A stretch of 64,000 bases of DNA from Pseudomonas graminis (GTDB taxonomy: Bacteria; Pseudomonadota; Gammaproteobacteria; Pseudomonadales; Pseudomonadaceae). Shown one piece after another: positions 7,186 through 16,180 of this stretch (position 1 is its first letter; the number at the start of each line of letters is the position of its first letter). The translations under genes were made by a program, and so were the position numbers. The stretch lies in the NCBI RefSeq assembly GCF_002093745.1, contig NZ_MTSB01000006.1:1-64000 (forward strand). The letters run 5' to 3'. A model generated the notes under the pieces. The model did not search any database and was not told the DNA's origin. It worked only from the letters and a program-made list of their open reading frames with translations.

Positions 7186-9143
7186 GGCGACTGTGCGCCT
7201 GGCTGCTTGCTGGCGCGCTGTCGCTGGCCGGAACGCATGCCTTTGCCAGCCTGAAGCTGGAACTGCATACCGACGGTCTTGATGCCGCCCAACAGCAAGC
7301 CAGTCAGACGCTGCTCGACGAAGCCATGCGGGCGCTACCGCCCAGCTTCGTCGAGGCGCTGGACAGAACCGTCGAGGTCACTTGGTCCGGCGACATGCCG
7401 CAAAATGCCTACGGCCAGGCCGCCGGCCCTTATCAGCTATACCTCAACAGTCATTTGCTGCCTTCGTTGACCGATGGCTCCGCCGCCACCGCCCAGACAG
7501 GCCGTCCACACGGCACGGTTCGCCGGGAACTGCTCGCTACCGTTCTGCATGAGCTGACTCATGTGTATGACCGCTCACGTCTGTGGTCGCCGAGCGAGCG
7601 GACCCTGATATTCCGCTGCGCATCGCGTGGCAGCTCACTGGGCAAGGTCGGCCTTCCGGACAACTGTCGCGGTCAGACCGACCGACGTTTTACCTTGAGC
7701 GATGACCCGCGCCTGCTGGACCTGGCAGGCTGGCAGCAATATGTAGGACGTCGCGGCGAGCGCGAGGAACATAACGGTCAGGTTGCCCGCAGCCCGGATA
7801 TTTACGAGACCACCAGCCCGCTGGAGTTCGTGGCGGTCAACATGGAGTACTTTCTGCTCGACCCGGCCTATGCCTGTCGTCGCCCGGCGCTCTATGCCTA
7901 CTACAAAGAGCGCTTTGGCTGGGCACCCGCAGCACAGGCGCAATGCCCGACGTTTTACCCGTACCTGAACGCCGGCAGCGACTTCGGTCGAGAACCGCTC
8001 GGCAAGCTGGACCCGGAGCGGGTCTATGCGGTTGATTATCTGCTGGCCGAGGCCAATCAGAACTGGGCCAGCCGTTGGGGCCACAGCATGTTGCGCCTGG
8101 TGATCTGCAAACCGGGTCGTCCGCGAGGGCCGGATTGCCGCCTGGACCTGGATCAGCATCTGGTGCTGTCTTACCGGGCGTTTGTCGGCGACGTTCAGCT
8201 TTCAAGCTGGGACGGCCTGATGGGCGCCTATCCGTCACGGCTTTTTGTGCTGCCGCTGGCCCAGGTGATCGACGAGTACACCAAGACCGAACTGCGAAGC
8301 CTCGCGTCCGTGCCGATCAAACTGTCCCGCCCGGAAATCGAAGGGTTGGTCCAGCATGCCGCCGAGATGCATTGGAGCTACGACGGCAACTACTATTTCC
8401 TCTCGAACAATTGCGCAGTTGAAAACCTCAAGCTGCTGCGCAGCGGCACGCACAACCCCAAGCTGGTTGGTCTGGACAGCATTCTGCCCAACGGTTTGCT
8501 GGAGGTTCTGAAAGGCCGGGGCCTGGCAGATACCAGCGTACTGGACGACCCCAAGGAAGCCTTGCGTCTGGGTTATCGATTCGATTCGTACCGTGACCGC
8601 TACCAGGCAATGTTTGAGGTATTGAAGAAGCATCTGCCCATCAAGCAGAACACCGTAGAAGAATGGATGGCACTACCGGCGAGCGAACGCAGCCAATGGT
8701 TCGAGAAGGCCGACCTGCAGACCAGTGCGGCCATCCTTCTGCTGGAACAAGCCAGTCTGCGTCGACAGTTGCTGCTGGCACAGGATGAAGTGAAGCAACG
8801 CTACCTCGGAGCGCGGGAACTGAAAGACGGCAGGGTCTCAAAGGCCACGACTACGTTGCAGGAGATACTTGCCGGCAGCGGGTTCCTGAGTCGCCCTGCC
8901 GAACTGCTGGGCAGTGGCGGTTACGGTTTGCCGCAGGCGAGCGAATGGCAGCGCCTTGAAGCGGAAAGCAGCCAGCGCCAGAAGCAGCTCAAGCGGCTGA
9001 CAGGCGATCTCGACAAGGAAGTGCGCGCACTGCTGGAGCCTGACCGAGCCAAAGAAATCGCGGCCAACGAAGCCAATCTCAAACAGATGGGCGAACACCT
9101 TCGTGCCTTGCACAAGGCGGCAGGCGGCTTGCAACTGCCGTGA
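7182..9143 (+). CDS. Exported DUF4105 (Lnb N-terminal domain-like) protein with HExxH motif
   Basis: A 653-residue protein starting at a GTG coupled to the preceding DUF2388 gene, with a signal peptide (LCAWLLAGALSLAGTHAFAS). The N-terminal domain has a zincin-like HELTHVYD (His123, Glu124, His127). A second region has WGHSMLRLV (His301) and FLSNNCAVENLKLL (Asn409-Asn410-Cys411), the hallmark pair of DUF4105 / Lnb N-terminal periplasmic domains. The last 150 residues are charged and probably helical (about 540-645, rich in Gln/Lys/Glu). It is expected in the periplasm. I infer a peptidase- or transferase-like enzyme acting with the DUF2388 proteins; no activity is known to me. Confidence 0.82.
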   Translation: MRRLCAWLLAGALSLAGTHAFASLKLELHTDGLDAAQQQASQTLLDEAMRALPPSFVEALDRTVEVTWSGDMPQNAYGQAAGPYQLYLNSHLLPSLTDGSAATAQTGRPHGTVRRELLATVLHELTHVYDRSRLWSPSERTLIFRCASRGSSLGKVGLPDNCRGQTDRRFTLSDDPRLLDLAGWQQYVGRRGEREEHNGQVARSPDIYETTSPLEFVAVNMEYFLLDPAYACRRPALYAYYKERFGWAPAAQAQCPTFYPYLNAGSDFGREPLGKLDPERVYAVDYLLAEANQNWASRWGHSMLRLVICKPGRPRGPDCRLDLDQHLVLSYRAFVGDVQLSSWDGLMGAYPSRLFVLPLAQVIDEYTKTELRSLASVPIKLSRPEIEGLVQHAAEMHWSYDGNYYFLSNNCAVENLKLLRSGTHNPKLVGLDSILPNGLLEVLKGRGLADTSVLDDPKEALRLGYRFDSYRDRYQAMFEVLKKHLPIKQNTVEEWMALPASERSQWFEKADLQTSAAILLLEQASLRRQLLLAQDEVKQRYLGARELKDGRVSKATTTLQEILAGSGFLSRPAELLGSGGYGLPQASEWQRLEAESSQRQKQLKRLTGDLDKEVRALLEPDRAKEIAANEANLKQMGEHLRALHKAAGGLQLP

Positions 9144-9521
9144 TCAGGCCTTTTTCTTCCTGGGTTTAAGGTATTTGGTCAGGCCCTGGAACCAGATCAC
9201 CAGGGCCGGGTTGCCCTTGATCTCGATGTCCTTGTCCTGAATGCCCCTCATGAAGGCCAACTGTTTGTTTTTCGCCTGCAAGGTGTCAAAGCCAAACGCT
9301 GCATCACGAAACGCGATGGCAAAGGCAGGCTCGGCAACCGTACCGGTCGCACTGCGAATACGCTGTTCCTCCACAACGAAGTGGCGTGCAACTTTACCGT
9401 CTTTAGTCTGCAACTGGAACGTCAGGTTCTTGCCAGCCAACTGCTGCTGGAAATCAGGATTGTCTCGACTGGCGCGAGCCATGAGCCGACCCAACATCCA
9501 CAAAAGAAAACGAAATTTCAT
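9144..9521 (-). CDS. Small SCP2-like protein
   Basis: A 125-residue protein with a hydrophobic N-terminus (MKFRFLLWMLGRLM) and a domain that reads like a short SCP2/sterol-carrier fold (segments LTFQLQTKDGKVARHFVVEE and IKGNPALVIWFQGL). It ends in a basic tail (KPRKKKA). Such proteins occur widely in Pseudomonas as unnamed conserved proteins, and the ligand is unknown. It is convergent with the DUF4105 gene, and the two stop codons abut with no spacer. Confidence 0.65.
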   Translation of the reverse strand: MKFRFLLWMLGRLMARASRDNPDFQQQLAGKNLTFQLQTKDGKVARHFVVEEQRIRSATGTVAEPAFAIAFRDAAFGFDTLQAKNKQLAFMRGIQDKDIEIKGNPALVIWFQGLTKYLKPRKKKA

Positions 9522-9658
9522 ACAGGCCTCGGCTCGAACCCGACCCCGTCGTCGGGATCGTGGTGTTCATGACAGTGTAGCGGTTTACCTACAAAAACCT
9601 GTATGGAAAGATACATATCGAAGGAGATCGACACACGAAGCCTCCTTCGACACCACAA

Positions 9659-9682
9659 TGCTGCTTCGCGCGGGAAGCAGCA
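9659..9682 (-). terminator. Hairpin after the lipoprotein gene
   Basis: TGCTGCTTC and GAAGCAGCA form a perfect 9-bp stem with a GCGCGG loop, 12 bp after the lipoprotein stop. The U-tract is poor, so termination is likely but not certain. Confidence 0.5.
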
Positions 9683-9693
9683 TCACGGTTACA

Positions 9694-10134
9694 TCAGCGG
9701 ATGCTGTTGATGCTGCCTTTGCTGCCGGTCACTTTCACGTTGACCTTCTTGAAGATGAAGTAGTCCTGAACGCTGACTTCGTAGCGCGGCGCCACAATCA
9801 GGTCGGCTCCCGAAGATTTGACCGCTTTGTAAGCAGCAGCGGCCTTGGCTGTCGATACCGGATCGGGCAACGCCAGGCCCAGGCCACCGCCGCTCGAGCC
9901 ACCGTAGGCCACACCATCGGCAAACCGGGTATCGCCGCCAAAACTCAGGACGTTGAACAGCACGTTGGTAGAGGATTCACCGCTGATGGCGCCACCGACC
10001 TTGATGTCCGCTTTCAGGTCAGTCTTGACCGTGCCTTCCAGCGGAGCACTTGGCTGGCTGACGTTGTAGCTGACACAACCGCTGGTTGCAGCGATCAGAG
10101 CTGCAACGGCAGCGCACTTCCATAGCTTTTTCAT
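9694..10134 (-). CDS. Small conserved lipoprotein
   Basis: A 146-residue protein with a lipoprotein-type leader (MKKLWKCAAVAALIAATSGC, lipidated Cys at 20). The mature part is Gly/Ser-rich in the middle (GVAYGGSSGGGLGLALPDP), then AAAYKAVKSSGADLIVAPRY and a basic C-terminus. It is presumably anchored in the outer membrane. I do not recognise a characterised homologue. It has its own hairpin downstream and is monocistronic. Confidence 0.7.
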   Translation of the reverse strand: MKKLWKCAAVAALIAATSGCVSYNVSQPSAPLEGTVKTDLKADIKVGGAISGESSTNVLFNVLSFGGDTRFADGVAYGGSSGGGLGLALPDPVSTAKAAAAYKAVKSSGADLIVAPRYEVSVQDYFIFKKVNVKVTGSKGSINSIR

Positions 10135-10308
10135 TCGAGATTTCCCAAGAGTAATGTTGAGGGGTACAGCAAGGGCGGCACTCTAGGGGATCGGACAATA
10201 AGAAGAAGTCAGGCAGGGCTGGGTTTCAGGAAGGCAGTTGTACGAAATCGAGTAGGACAATTCTCACAGATGACACAGGTATGTTATCCGTACCACATGA
10301 CACACATC

Positions 10309-10340
10309 AAAACGGGCACCCCATCTGATGAGTGTGCCCG
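10309..10340 (-). terminator. Terminator of the HU gene
   Basis: On the minus strand CGGGCAC and GTGCCCG (10334-10340 and 10313-10319) pair and are followed by TTTTGATG. A second, stronger GC hairpin (GGTGCGCGCCT/AGGCGCGCACC, 10348-10376) lies between it and the gene's stop. Confidence 0.65.
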
Positions 10341-10382
10341 CTTGTCAGGTGCGCGCCTCCTGCGAAGGCGCGCACCAACGTA

Positions 10383-10658
10383 TCAAGGGTTGACGCTGTC
10401 TTTCAGGAATTTCCCCGGTTTGAAGGCAACGGTGTTGCTTGCCTTGATTTTTACCGGCTCCCCGGTTTGTGGGTTTTTGCCAGTACGCGCGCCGCGATGG
10501 CGTTGCAGAAACGTTCCAAAGCCCACAAGCGTGACACTGTCCTTACGGTGCAGTGCGCCAGTGATTTCTTCGAGAATGGCATCCAGGACTTTCTTGGCCT
10601 GTTCCTTGGTGAGATCCGCTTTTTCAACAATAGCGGCTGCAAGATCTGGTTTACGCAT
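10383..10658 (-). CDS. HU-family DNA-binding protein
   Basis: A 91-residue histone-like protein. The N-terminal helical part (RKPDLAAAIVEKADLTKEQA) dimerises. The β-arm carries the HU signature VGFGTFLQRHRGARTGKNP followed by TGEPVKIKAS, with the DNA-intercalating proline in KNPQTG. It bends and compacts DNA as a dimer. Pseudomonas has several HU paralogs (HupA, HupB, HupN); this looks like HupN by position, which I do not assert as symbol. It is monocistronic with a terminator downstream. Confidence 0.93.
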   Translation of the reverse strand: MRKPDLAAAIVEKADLTKEQAKKVLDAILEEITGALHRKDSVTLVGFGTFLQRHRGARTGKNPQTGEPVKIKASNTVAFKPGKFLKDSVNP

Positions 10659-10845
10659 ATGAAGCCTCTTTTACGGTTTTTGTTTTTATGTCCCGCGCCG
10701 CTATAACAAACGGCTACAAGGCGCTGCGACGGCTCTACGTCGCGGCAGACAGTAATGAGAATGTCATGCCGGACTGGCCCGCGCCAGTACATGAACGAGG
10801 TTTCTGAACGGAAATATAGCGACTATCCGACAAAATGCGTCGAAA

Positions 10846-11994
10846 TCATGCCAATAACGCAGGTAAAACCTTGTTCAGTGCGAGTTTTTCCATAACGGCC
10901 GCTCCTGTCAACGCATAGCCCAGCAGATTGCCATCGGCGTCGCGGCAGAGCGCCTTGATGTCACTCCCCTGCCCTTCGATATGCCATTGGCCAGCAGTCC
11001 CGCGCGGTGGCGTCGAAACCACCAGCGGGCAGGCTGGCGTTTTTACTGTGACAGGCATCGGCCCGTATTTCACCGCCGTTGGAGTGCCGGCCAGCGTTTG
11101 GGCCAACGCGCGGGCGCAGCTCATCAGCGGCATCACGTACAACAGGTTGAGGCCGTCGACTTCGGCGCAATCGCCCAGCGCATGGATATTGGCGTGAGAC
11201 GTCTGCAACTGACGATCAACCAGAATGCCGCGCCCCGTCTGCAAACCCGCAGCCGCCGCCAGATCGATGCGCGGACGCAGACCGATAGCGGACACCACCA
11301 GATCGCAATCGATGACCTGTCCGTCAGACAAATGCGCTTGCAAACCTTCGCTGTCGCGATTCAGACGTGTCAGCACCGGGCCTAGATGGAAACGTGCGCC
11401 CAGGCTTTCAAGACCGCTCTGGACCGCGGTCGCAGCGGCGAGAGGCAGCAAGGTCGGCATGACCTGCTCGCATGGCGCCACCAGGTCGACTTCGTAGCCG
11501 CCCAGCATCAAGTCATTGGCGAACTCGCAGCCGATCAGCCTCGCCCCCAGAATCAGAACCCGACGTTTACCGGCCGCAGCAGCTCGGAAACGGGCGTAAT
11601 CCTGAAGGTCGTTGATGGGGAAAATCGCATCGTCTGCGTCACCTTCCACCGGCACGCGAATGGCCTCGGCGCCCCAGGCCAGTATCAGGTCACGGTAATG
11701 CACCGCTTCCTCACCGATCCACAGGCGTTTGTGACCCGGATCAATGCCGCTGATCCGCGTATGCGTACGGATTTCGGCCTTGAGCTGATCAGCCATAGCG
11801 CCAGGTTCGGCCATGCTCAATGCGTCGGCTTCCTTGTTTTTGCCGAAGCCGGTGGACAGCATCGGCTTGGAATAGGAGCGGCCGTCATCGGCGGTGATCA
11901 ATAACAACGGGGTGTCACCGTCCAGCTTGCGAAACTCCCGAGCCAGGTTATAGCCCGCAAGGCCGGTGCCGATGATGACGACAGGTGCGCTCAT
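10846..11994 (-). CDS. Rubredoxin-NAD(P)+ reductase
   Basis: A 382-residue FAD-dependent pyridine-nucleotide oxidoreductase that passes electrons from NAD(P)H to rubredoxin. The FAD-binding Rossmann motif is at the N-terminus ([15 protein letters not shown]), the NAD-binding motif is [17 protein letters not shown] around 145-162, and the C-terminal FAD motif [10 protein letters not shown] is near 270. It follows the rubredoxin gene by 42 bp on the same strand, so donor and acceptor are in one operon. In Pseudomonas this pair serves alkane hydroxylases and redox-stress functions; no alkane hydroxylase is in the window. Confidence 0.93.
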   Translation of the reverse strand: MSAPVVIIGTGLAGYNLAREFRKLDGDTPLLLITADDGRSYSKPMLSTGFGKNKEADALSMAEPGAMADQLKAEIRTHTRISGIDPGHKRLWIGEEAVHYRDLILAWGAEAIRVPVEGDADDAIFPINDLQDYARFRAAAAGKRRVLILGARLIGCEFANDLMLGGYEVDLVAPCEQVMPTLLPLAAATAVQSGLESLGARFHLGPVLTRLNRDSEGLQAHLSDGQVIDCDLVVSAIGLRPRIDLAAAAGLQTGRGILVDRQLQTSHANIHALGDCAEVDGLNLLYVMPLMSCARALAQTLAGTPTAVKYGPMPVTVKTPACPLVVSTPPRGTAGQWHIEGQGSDIKALCRDADGNLLGYALTGAAVMEKLALNKVLPALLA

Positions 11995-12036
11995 TGTTCT
12001 TTCCTATTCATGGATACGCCTGACCTTCAGGCACGA

Positions 12037-12204
12037 TCAGCCGATTTCAATCATTTCAAAGTCCATCTTGCCAACACCGCAATCCGGGCACATCCAGTCT
12101 TCCGGCACATCCTGCCAGAGCGTACCGGGCGCGATCCCGTCATCAGGCCAGCCGTCAGCTTCGTTATAGATCAAGCCACACACTATGCACTGCCACTTCT
12201 TCAT
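12037..12204 (-). CDS. Rubredoxin
   Basis: A 55-residue iron protein too short for many gene callers. The two knuckles CIVCG (Cys6, Cys9) and CPDCG (Cys39, Cys42) bind one iron. Between them lie the typical aromatic and acidic residues ([18 protein letters not shown] and [11 protein letters not shown]). It is a one-electron carrier for the downstream reductase, with which it forms an operon. Confidence 0.95.
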   Translation of the reverse strand: MKKWQCIVCGLIYNEADGWPDDGIAPGTLWQDVPEDWMCPDCGVGKMDFEMIEIG

Positions 12205-12389
12205 ATCAGGTTCTCTCGACTATCAGGCTGAAGTTGTATAACGGTCGTTTGCCGTCTGAAGGGGCGTTGTACTGATCGGCAGTGCCGGATGCAAGCCTGA
12301 ATCCATAACGAGCTGTTTTGCCGGCCGTCGGTGGGGGGCTTCAATCATGTTAAGCTCGCGGCCTCGTTGGCTGTCGAAAATGACTTACC

Positions 12390-12974
12390 GTGACCCAGCA
12401 TCCTCCCGTATTCGTTAGTCCGATCTGGCTTCTGCGAGAGCAATTGATCGATGCGCCCGAGCCTGCGATTCTCGACTGGCTGTTCCATCAGGAATCGCTC
12501 ACGCGCCGGCTTGACCGTCTGTCTGACGGCGGTTTCAGCGTCCTCCCGTTGTTCGAAGGCTGGCAGCCGCTACGACTCGATGAATGTGTAGCGCTGGAAC
12601 TGCCACCGGACAGCGAGGGCTGGGTTCGCGAAGTGTACTTGCAGGGCAACGGCTGTCACTGGGTGTTCGCTCGCAGCGTAGCCGCCCGCAGCGCTTTGCA
12701 GGATGGCGGGTTGCATATGGACCGGCTGGGCACGCGCTCGCTGGGTGAATTGCTGTTCAGCGACCCCGCCTTCACGCGCGGCACACTCCAGGTGTGTCAT
12801 TACCCGACAAGCTGGCTGCCCAACGCCAAAGCTGCCTCGACGCTGTCGTCAGCACAGGCATCACCTCTTTGGGCGCGCCGCTCGCGTTTCAGCCGCGGCG
12901 CCTTGAGCGTGCTGGTCGCCGAAGTCTTTCTGCCTGCCCTGTGCAATGCGATTCACCATAAGGACCACGTCTGA
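12390..12974 (+). CDS. ubiC: Chorismate pyruvate-lyase
   Basis: A 194-residue UbiC that splits chorismate into 4-hydroxybenzoate and pyruvate, the first step of ubiquinone synthesis. Recognisable parts are the N-terminal [13 protein letters not shown], the segment [20 protein letters not shown] containing the conserved WVREV, and [19 protein letters not shown]. It starts at GTG 12390 and its stop overlaps the ubiA start by one base (TGATG), so the two genes are coupled. Confidence 0.95.
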   Translation: MTQHPPVFVSPIWLLREQLIDAPEPAILDWLFHQESLTRRLDRLSDGGFSVLPLFEGWQPLRLDECVALELPPDSEGWVREVYLQGNGCHWVFARSVAARSALQDGGLHMDRLGTRSLGELLFSDPAFTRGTLQVCHYPTSWLPNAKAASTLSSAQASPLWARRSRFSRGALSVLVAEVFLPALCNAIHHKDHV

Positions 12975-13864
12975 TGTACCTGTCACTGCTTAAATCGCTC
13001 AACCGTCTGAGCCCGCGGGCCTGGGACTTCATTCAGCTGACGCGGATCGACAGGCCCATCGGTTTTTACCTGTTGCTATGGCCCACCCTGTGGGCCGTCT
13101 GGATTGCAGGCAAAGGTTCGCCCTCACTGAAGACCGTGTTGATATTCGTGATCGGCGCGTTCCTGATGCGGGCAGCAGGTTGCGTGATCAATGACTTCGC
13201 TGATCGCAAGGTCGATGGCCACGTCAAACGCACGGAGCAACGCCCTCTGGTGAGCGGCAAAATCAGCTCACGCGAGGCACTGGTGCTGTTCGCGGTGCTG
13301 GTCGGCCTGAGTTTCGTGCTGGTGCTGTTCACCAATTCGACGACGATCTGGCTGTCGTTCGGCGGCCTTGCCCTGGCGGCCAGTTACCCGTTCATGAAGC
13401 GCTACACCTATTACCCGCAGGTGGTACTGGGTGCCGCGTTTTCCTGGGGGATGCCGATGGCCTTTACGGCAGAGACCGGCGACCTGCCTGCCGCGGCCTG
13501 GCTGCTGTACATCGCCAACGTGCTGTGGACGGTGGGCTACGACACCTACTACGCGATGGTGGACCGCGACGATGATGTGAAGATCGGCGTCAAATCCACT
13601 GCCGTGCTGTTCGGTGACGCTGACCGGGTCATCATCGCGACGCTACAGGGCCTGGCGCTCGGCTGCCTGATACTGGCCGGTGCCCGTTTCGAGCTGGGCG
13701 CCTGCTTTTACGCGGGCTTGCTGGTTGCCGCCGGATGCTTCGCCTGGGAGTTCTGGAGTACCCGCTCACGTGATCGAGACGCCTGCTTCAAGGCTTTTCT
13801 GCACAACCACTGGGCCGGACTGGCCATATTTCTCGGTATTGTGGCCGACTACGCCGTGCGCTGA
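12974..13864 (+). CDS. ubiA: 4-Hydroxybenzoate polyprenyltransferase
   Basis: A 296-residue integral membrane prenyltransferase with about eight or nine helices, attaching the polyprenyl tail to 4-hydroxybenzoate. The first Asp-rich motif is [15 protein letters not shown] (Asn73, Asp77, Asp81) and the second is [17 protein letters not shown] near 190-206; both bind Mg-diphosphate. It is coupled to ubiC and lies 155 bp before phoB, the conserved pseudomonad order. Confidence 0.96.
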   Translation: MYLSLLKSLNRLSPRAWDFIQLTRIDRPIGFYLLLWPTLWAVWIAGKGSPSLKTVLIFVIGAFLMRAAGCVINDFADRKVDGHVKRTEQRPLVSGKISSREALVLFAVLVGLSFVLVLFTNSTTIWLSFGGLALAASYPFMKRYTYYPQVVLGAAFSWGMPMAFTAETGDLPAAAWLLYIANVLWTVGYDTYYAMVDRDDDVKIGVKSTAVLFGDADRVIIATLQGLALGCLILAGARFELGACFYAGLLVAAGCFAWEFWSTRSRDRDACFKAFLHNHWAGLAIFLGIVADYAVR

Positions 13865-13949
13865 GGCCAGCGCGGGCCATCTTCTGCCAACCTGAATAAA
13901 AAGCCATCCTGGCCTCAATAGACGGCCAGCGTGCTAGCCTCATTCAAAC

Positions 13950-13980
13950 CTGTCACACGACTGCAATAATTCCGTTATCT
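13950..13980 (+). promoter_or_regulatory. Pho box and -10 of the phoB promoter
   Basis: CTGTCAC-ACGA-CTGCAAT (13950-13967) matches the Pho-box layout of two 7-bp CTGTCAT-like half-sites separated by 4 bp. TTATCT at 13975-13980 is positioned as a -10 element. This implies PhoB autoregulation, which is established for the phoB family. Confidence 0.7.
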
Positions 13981-14019
13981 AATGCGCCCCAAGACAGTTA
14001 AATGACAAGAGGTTCAAGC

Positions 14020-14709
14020 ATGGTTGGCAGGAGCATTCTGATCGTTGACGACGAAGCGCCTATTCGCGAAATGATCGCCGTTGCGTTGGAAATGGCCGGC
14101 TACGACTGTATTGAAGCCGAAAACTCTCAGCAGGCCCATGCGATCATCGTGGACCGCAAGCCGGACCTGATCCTGCTCGACTGGATGCTGCCCGGCACAT
14201 CCGGCATCGAACTGGCGCGCCGCCTCAAGCGTGACGAATTGACCGGGGATATCCCGATCATCATGCTCACCGCCAAGGGCGAAGAGGACAACAAGATCCA
14301 GGGCCTGGAAGTGGGCGCTGACGATTACATCACCAAGCCGTTCTCGCCCCGCGAACTGGTCGCGCGCCTCAAGGCCGTATTGCGCCGCGCCGGGCCGACG
14401 GATGGCGAAGCCCCTATCGAAGTTGGCGGTCTGCTGCTGGACCCGATCAGCCACCGTGTGACCATCGACGGCAAGCCGGCAGAGATGGGGCCGACCGAAT
14501 ACCGCTTGCTGCAATTTTTCATGACCCATCAGGAGCGCGCCTACACCCGTGGCCAGTTGCTGGATCAGGTCTGGGGCGGCAACGTGTATGTCGAAGAACG
14601 TACTGTCGACGTTCACATCCGTCGCCTGCGCAAGGCCTTGGGTGATGCGTATGAAAATCTGGTACAAACCGTGCGCGGCACAGGCTATCGCTTTTCCACA
14701 AAAAGCTGA
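14020..14709 (+). CDS. phoB: Phosphate response regulator PhoB
   Basis: A 229-residue OmpR/PhoB-type regulator. The receiver domain has the acidic pair Asp10-Asp11, phosphoacceptor Asp54 (ILLDWMLPG), Thr84 and Lys106 (YITKPFSP). The C-terminal winged helix ends in the conserved [12 protein letters not shown] and VRGTGYRF. I choose the ATG at 14020, preceded by AGAGG at suitable distance, over the in-frame ATG six codons upstream (14002). It is cotranscribed with phoR and has a Pho box upstream. Confidence 0.97.
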   Translation: MVGRSILIVDDEAPIREMIAVALEMAGYDCIEAENSQQAHAIIVDRKPDLILLDWMLPGTSGIELARRLKRDELTGDIPIIMLTAKGEEDNKIQGLEVGADDYITKPFSPRELVARLKAVLRRAGPTDGEAPIEVGGLLLDPISHRVTIDGKPAEMGPTEYRLLQFFMTHQERAYTRGQLLDQVWGGNVYVEERTVDVHIRRLRKALGDAYENLVQTVRGTGYRFSTKS

Positions 14710-14769
14710 CAGCTGCTTCGTCGGCGCAGACACGCGGGCAGTGCGGATCAGACAAGGATTTACCTTTAA

Positions 14770-16083
14770 TTGAATCAGAATTGGCACGGCACTCTGATAC
14801 GCCACATGTTGTTGCTGGTCACTGCCTGCCTGATAGTCGGTCTGATCAGCGGACAATACGGCTGGAGCCTGGCCATCGGCCTGGGGCTGTATCTGGCCTG
14901 GACCCTGAAGCAGCTACTGCGCCTGCATGACTGGCTAAGCAGCCACAAGTCGGACGAACCGCCCCCGGACGGCTATGGACTGTGGGGTGAGGTCTTCGAC
15001 AGCATCTATCACCTGCAACGCCGCGACCAGCGTGTTCGCGGTCGCCTGCAGGCAGTCATCGACCGGGTTCAGGAATCCACTGCAGCGTTGCGCGACGCAG
15101 TCATCATGCTCGACAGCGAGGGCAACCTGGAATGGTGGAACCGCGCAGCCGAAACCTTGTTGGGCCTCAAGACGCCGCAGGACAGCGGTCAACCCGTCAC
15201 CAATCTGGTGCGGCACCCGCGTTTCAAGGAATATTTTGCGCTGGGCGATTACAGTGAACCGCTGGAAATACCCTCGCCGACCAACGACCGCTTGCGTATC
15301 CAGTTGCTGGTCACCCGCTATGGCAATAACGAACATCTGATGCTGGTACGCGATGTCACCCGTATCCATCAACTGGAGCAGATGCGCAAAGATTTCGTCG
15401 CCAACGTCTCCCACGAGTTGCGCACGCCCCTGACCGTTATCTTCGGCTACCTGGAAACACTCCTGGATAACGTGGAAGACGTGAACCCGCGCTGGGTCCG
15501 GGCCCTGCAACAGATGCATCAGCAAGGCGGGCGCATGCAGACGCTGCTCAACGACCTGCTGTTGCTGGCCAAGCTGGAAGCCACGGATTACCCCTCAGAC
15601 AACAACCCGGTCATCATCACTACCTTGCTCAAGACCATCACGGCGGACGCCAATGCCTTGTCAGGCAGCAAGAACCAGCAGATCCACCTCAGCCTCGAAA
15701 GCGACATGCGCCTCAAAGGCAGCGAAAGCGAGTTGCGCAGCGCGTTCTCCAACCTGATCTTCAACGCCGTCAAATACACGCCGGCCGAGGGTGTTATCCG
15801 TGTCCGCTGGTGGGCTGACGAACGAGGCGCGCACTTGAGTGTGCAGGATTCGGGGATCGGCATCGAAACCAAGCATTTGCCGCGCCTCACCGAGCGTTTC
15901 TATCGGGTCGACACCAGTCGCGCATCCAATACCGGCGGTACGGGGCTTGGCCTGGCAATCGTCAAGCATGTGCTGCTGCGCCACCGCGGCAATCTCGAGA
16001 TCAACAGCGTTCCGGGCAAGGGCAGCGTATTTACTTGCCACTTTGCCAGCGGCCAATTGTCCAAACCCTCGAACGACGACTAG
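14770..16083 (+). CDS. phoR: Phosphate sensor histidine kinase PhoR
   Basis: A 437-residue inner-membrane kinase starting at a TTG (14770) behind AAGGA. Two N-terminal helices (residues 9-50) anchor it, a PAS domain covers about 95-195, and the dimerisation/phosphotransfer helix contains FVANVSHELRTPLTVIFGY with phosphoacceptor His215. The ATPase domain has LIFNAVKYTP (N box), VQDSGIGIE (G1) and GGTGLGLAIVKHV (G2). It has no sizeable periplasmic sensor, fitting sensing through PstSCAB-PhoU, whose genes lie about 8.6 kb downstream. Confidence 0.96.
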   Translation: MNQNWHGTLIRHMLLLVTACLIVGLISGQYGWSLAIGLGLYLAWTLKQLLRLHDWLSSHKSDEPPPDGYGLWGEVFDSIYHLQRRDQRVRGRLQAVIDRVQESTAALRDAVIMLDSEGNLEWWNRAAETLLGLKTPQDSGQPVTNLVRHPRFKEYFALGDYSEPLEIPSPTNDRLRIQLLVTRYGNNEHLMLVRDVTRIHQLEQMRKDFVANVSHELRTPLTVIFGYLETLLDNVEDVNPRWVRALQQMHQQGGRMQTLLNDLLLLAKLEATDYPSDNNPVIITTLLKTITADANALSGSKNQQIHLSLESDMRLKGSESELRSAFSNLIFNAVKYTPAEGVIRVRWWADERGAHLSVQDSGIGIETKHLPRLTERFYRVDTSRASNTGGTGLGLAIVKHVLLRHRGNLEINSVPGKGSVFTCHFASGQLSKPSNDD

Positions 16084-16180
16084 GCAATCGTGCTTTCAGC
16101 GGCTACATTGCCGGGTTCATGACGTCTTGTGACGCGACATTACCCTCTTCCTGTCAATACGGACCCTGCAAAACCCAATC

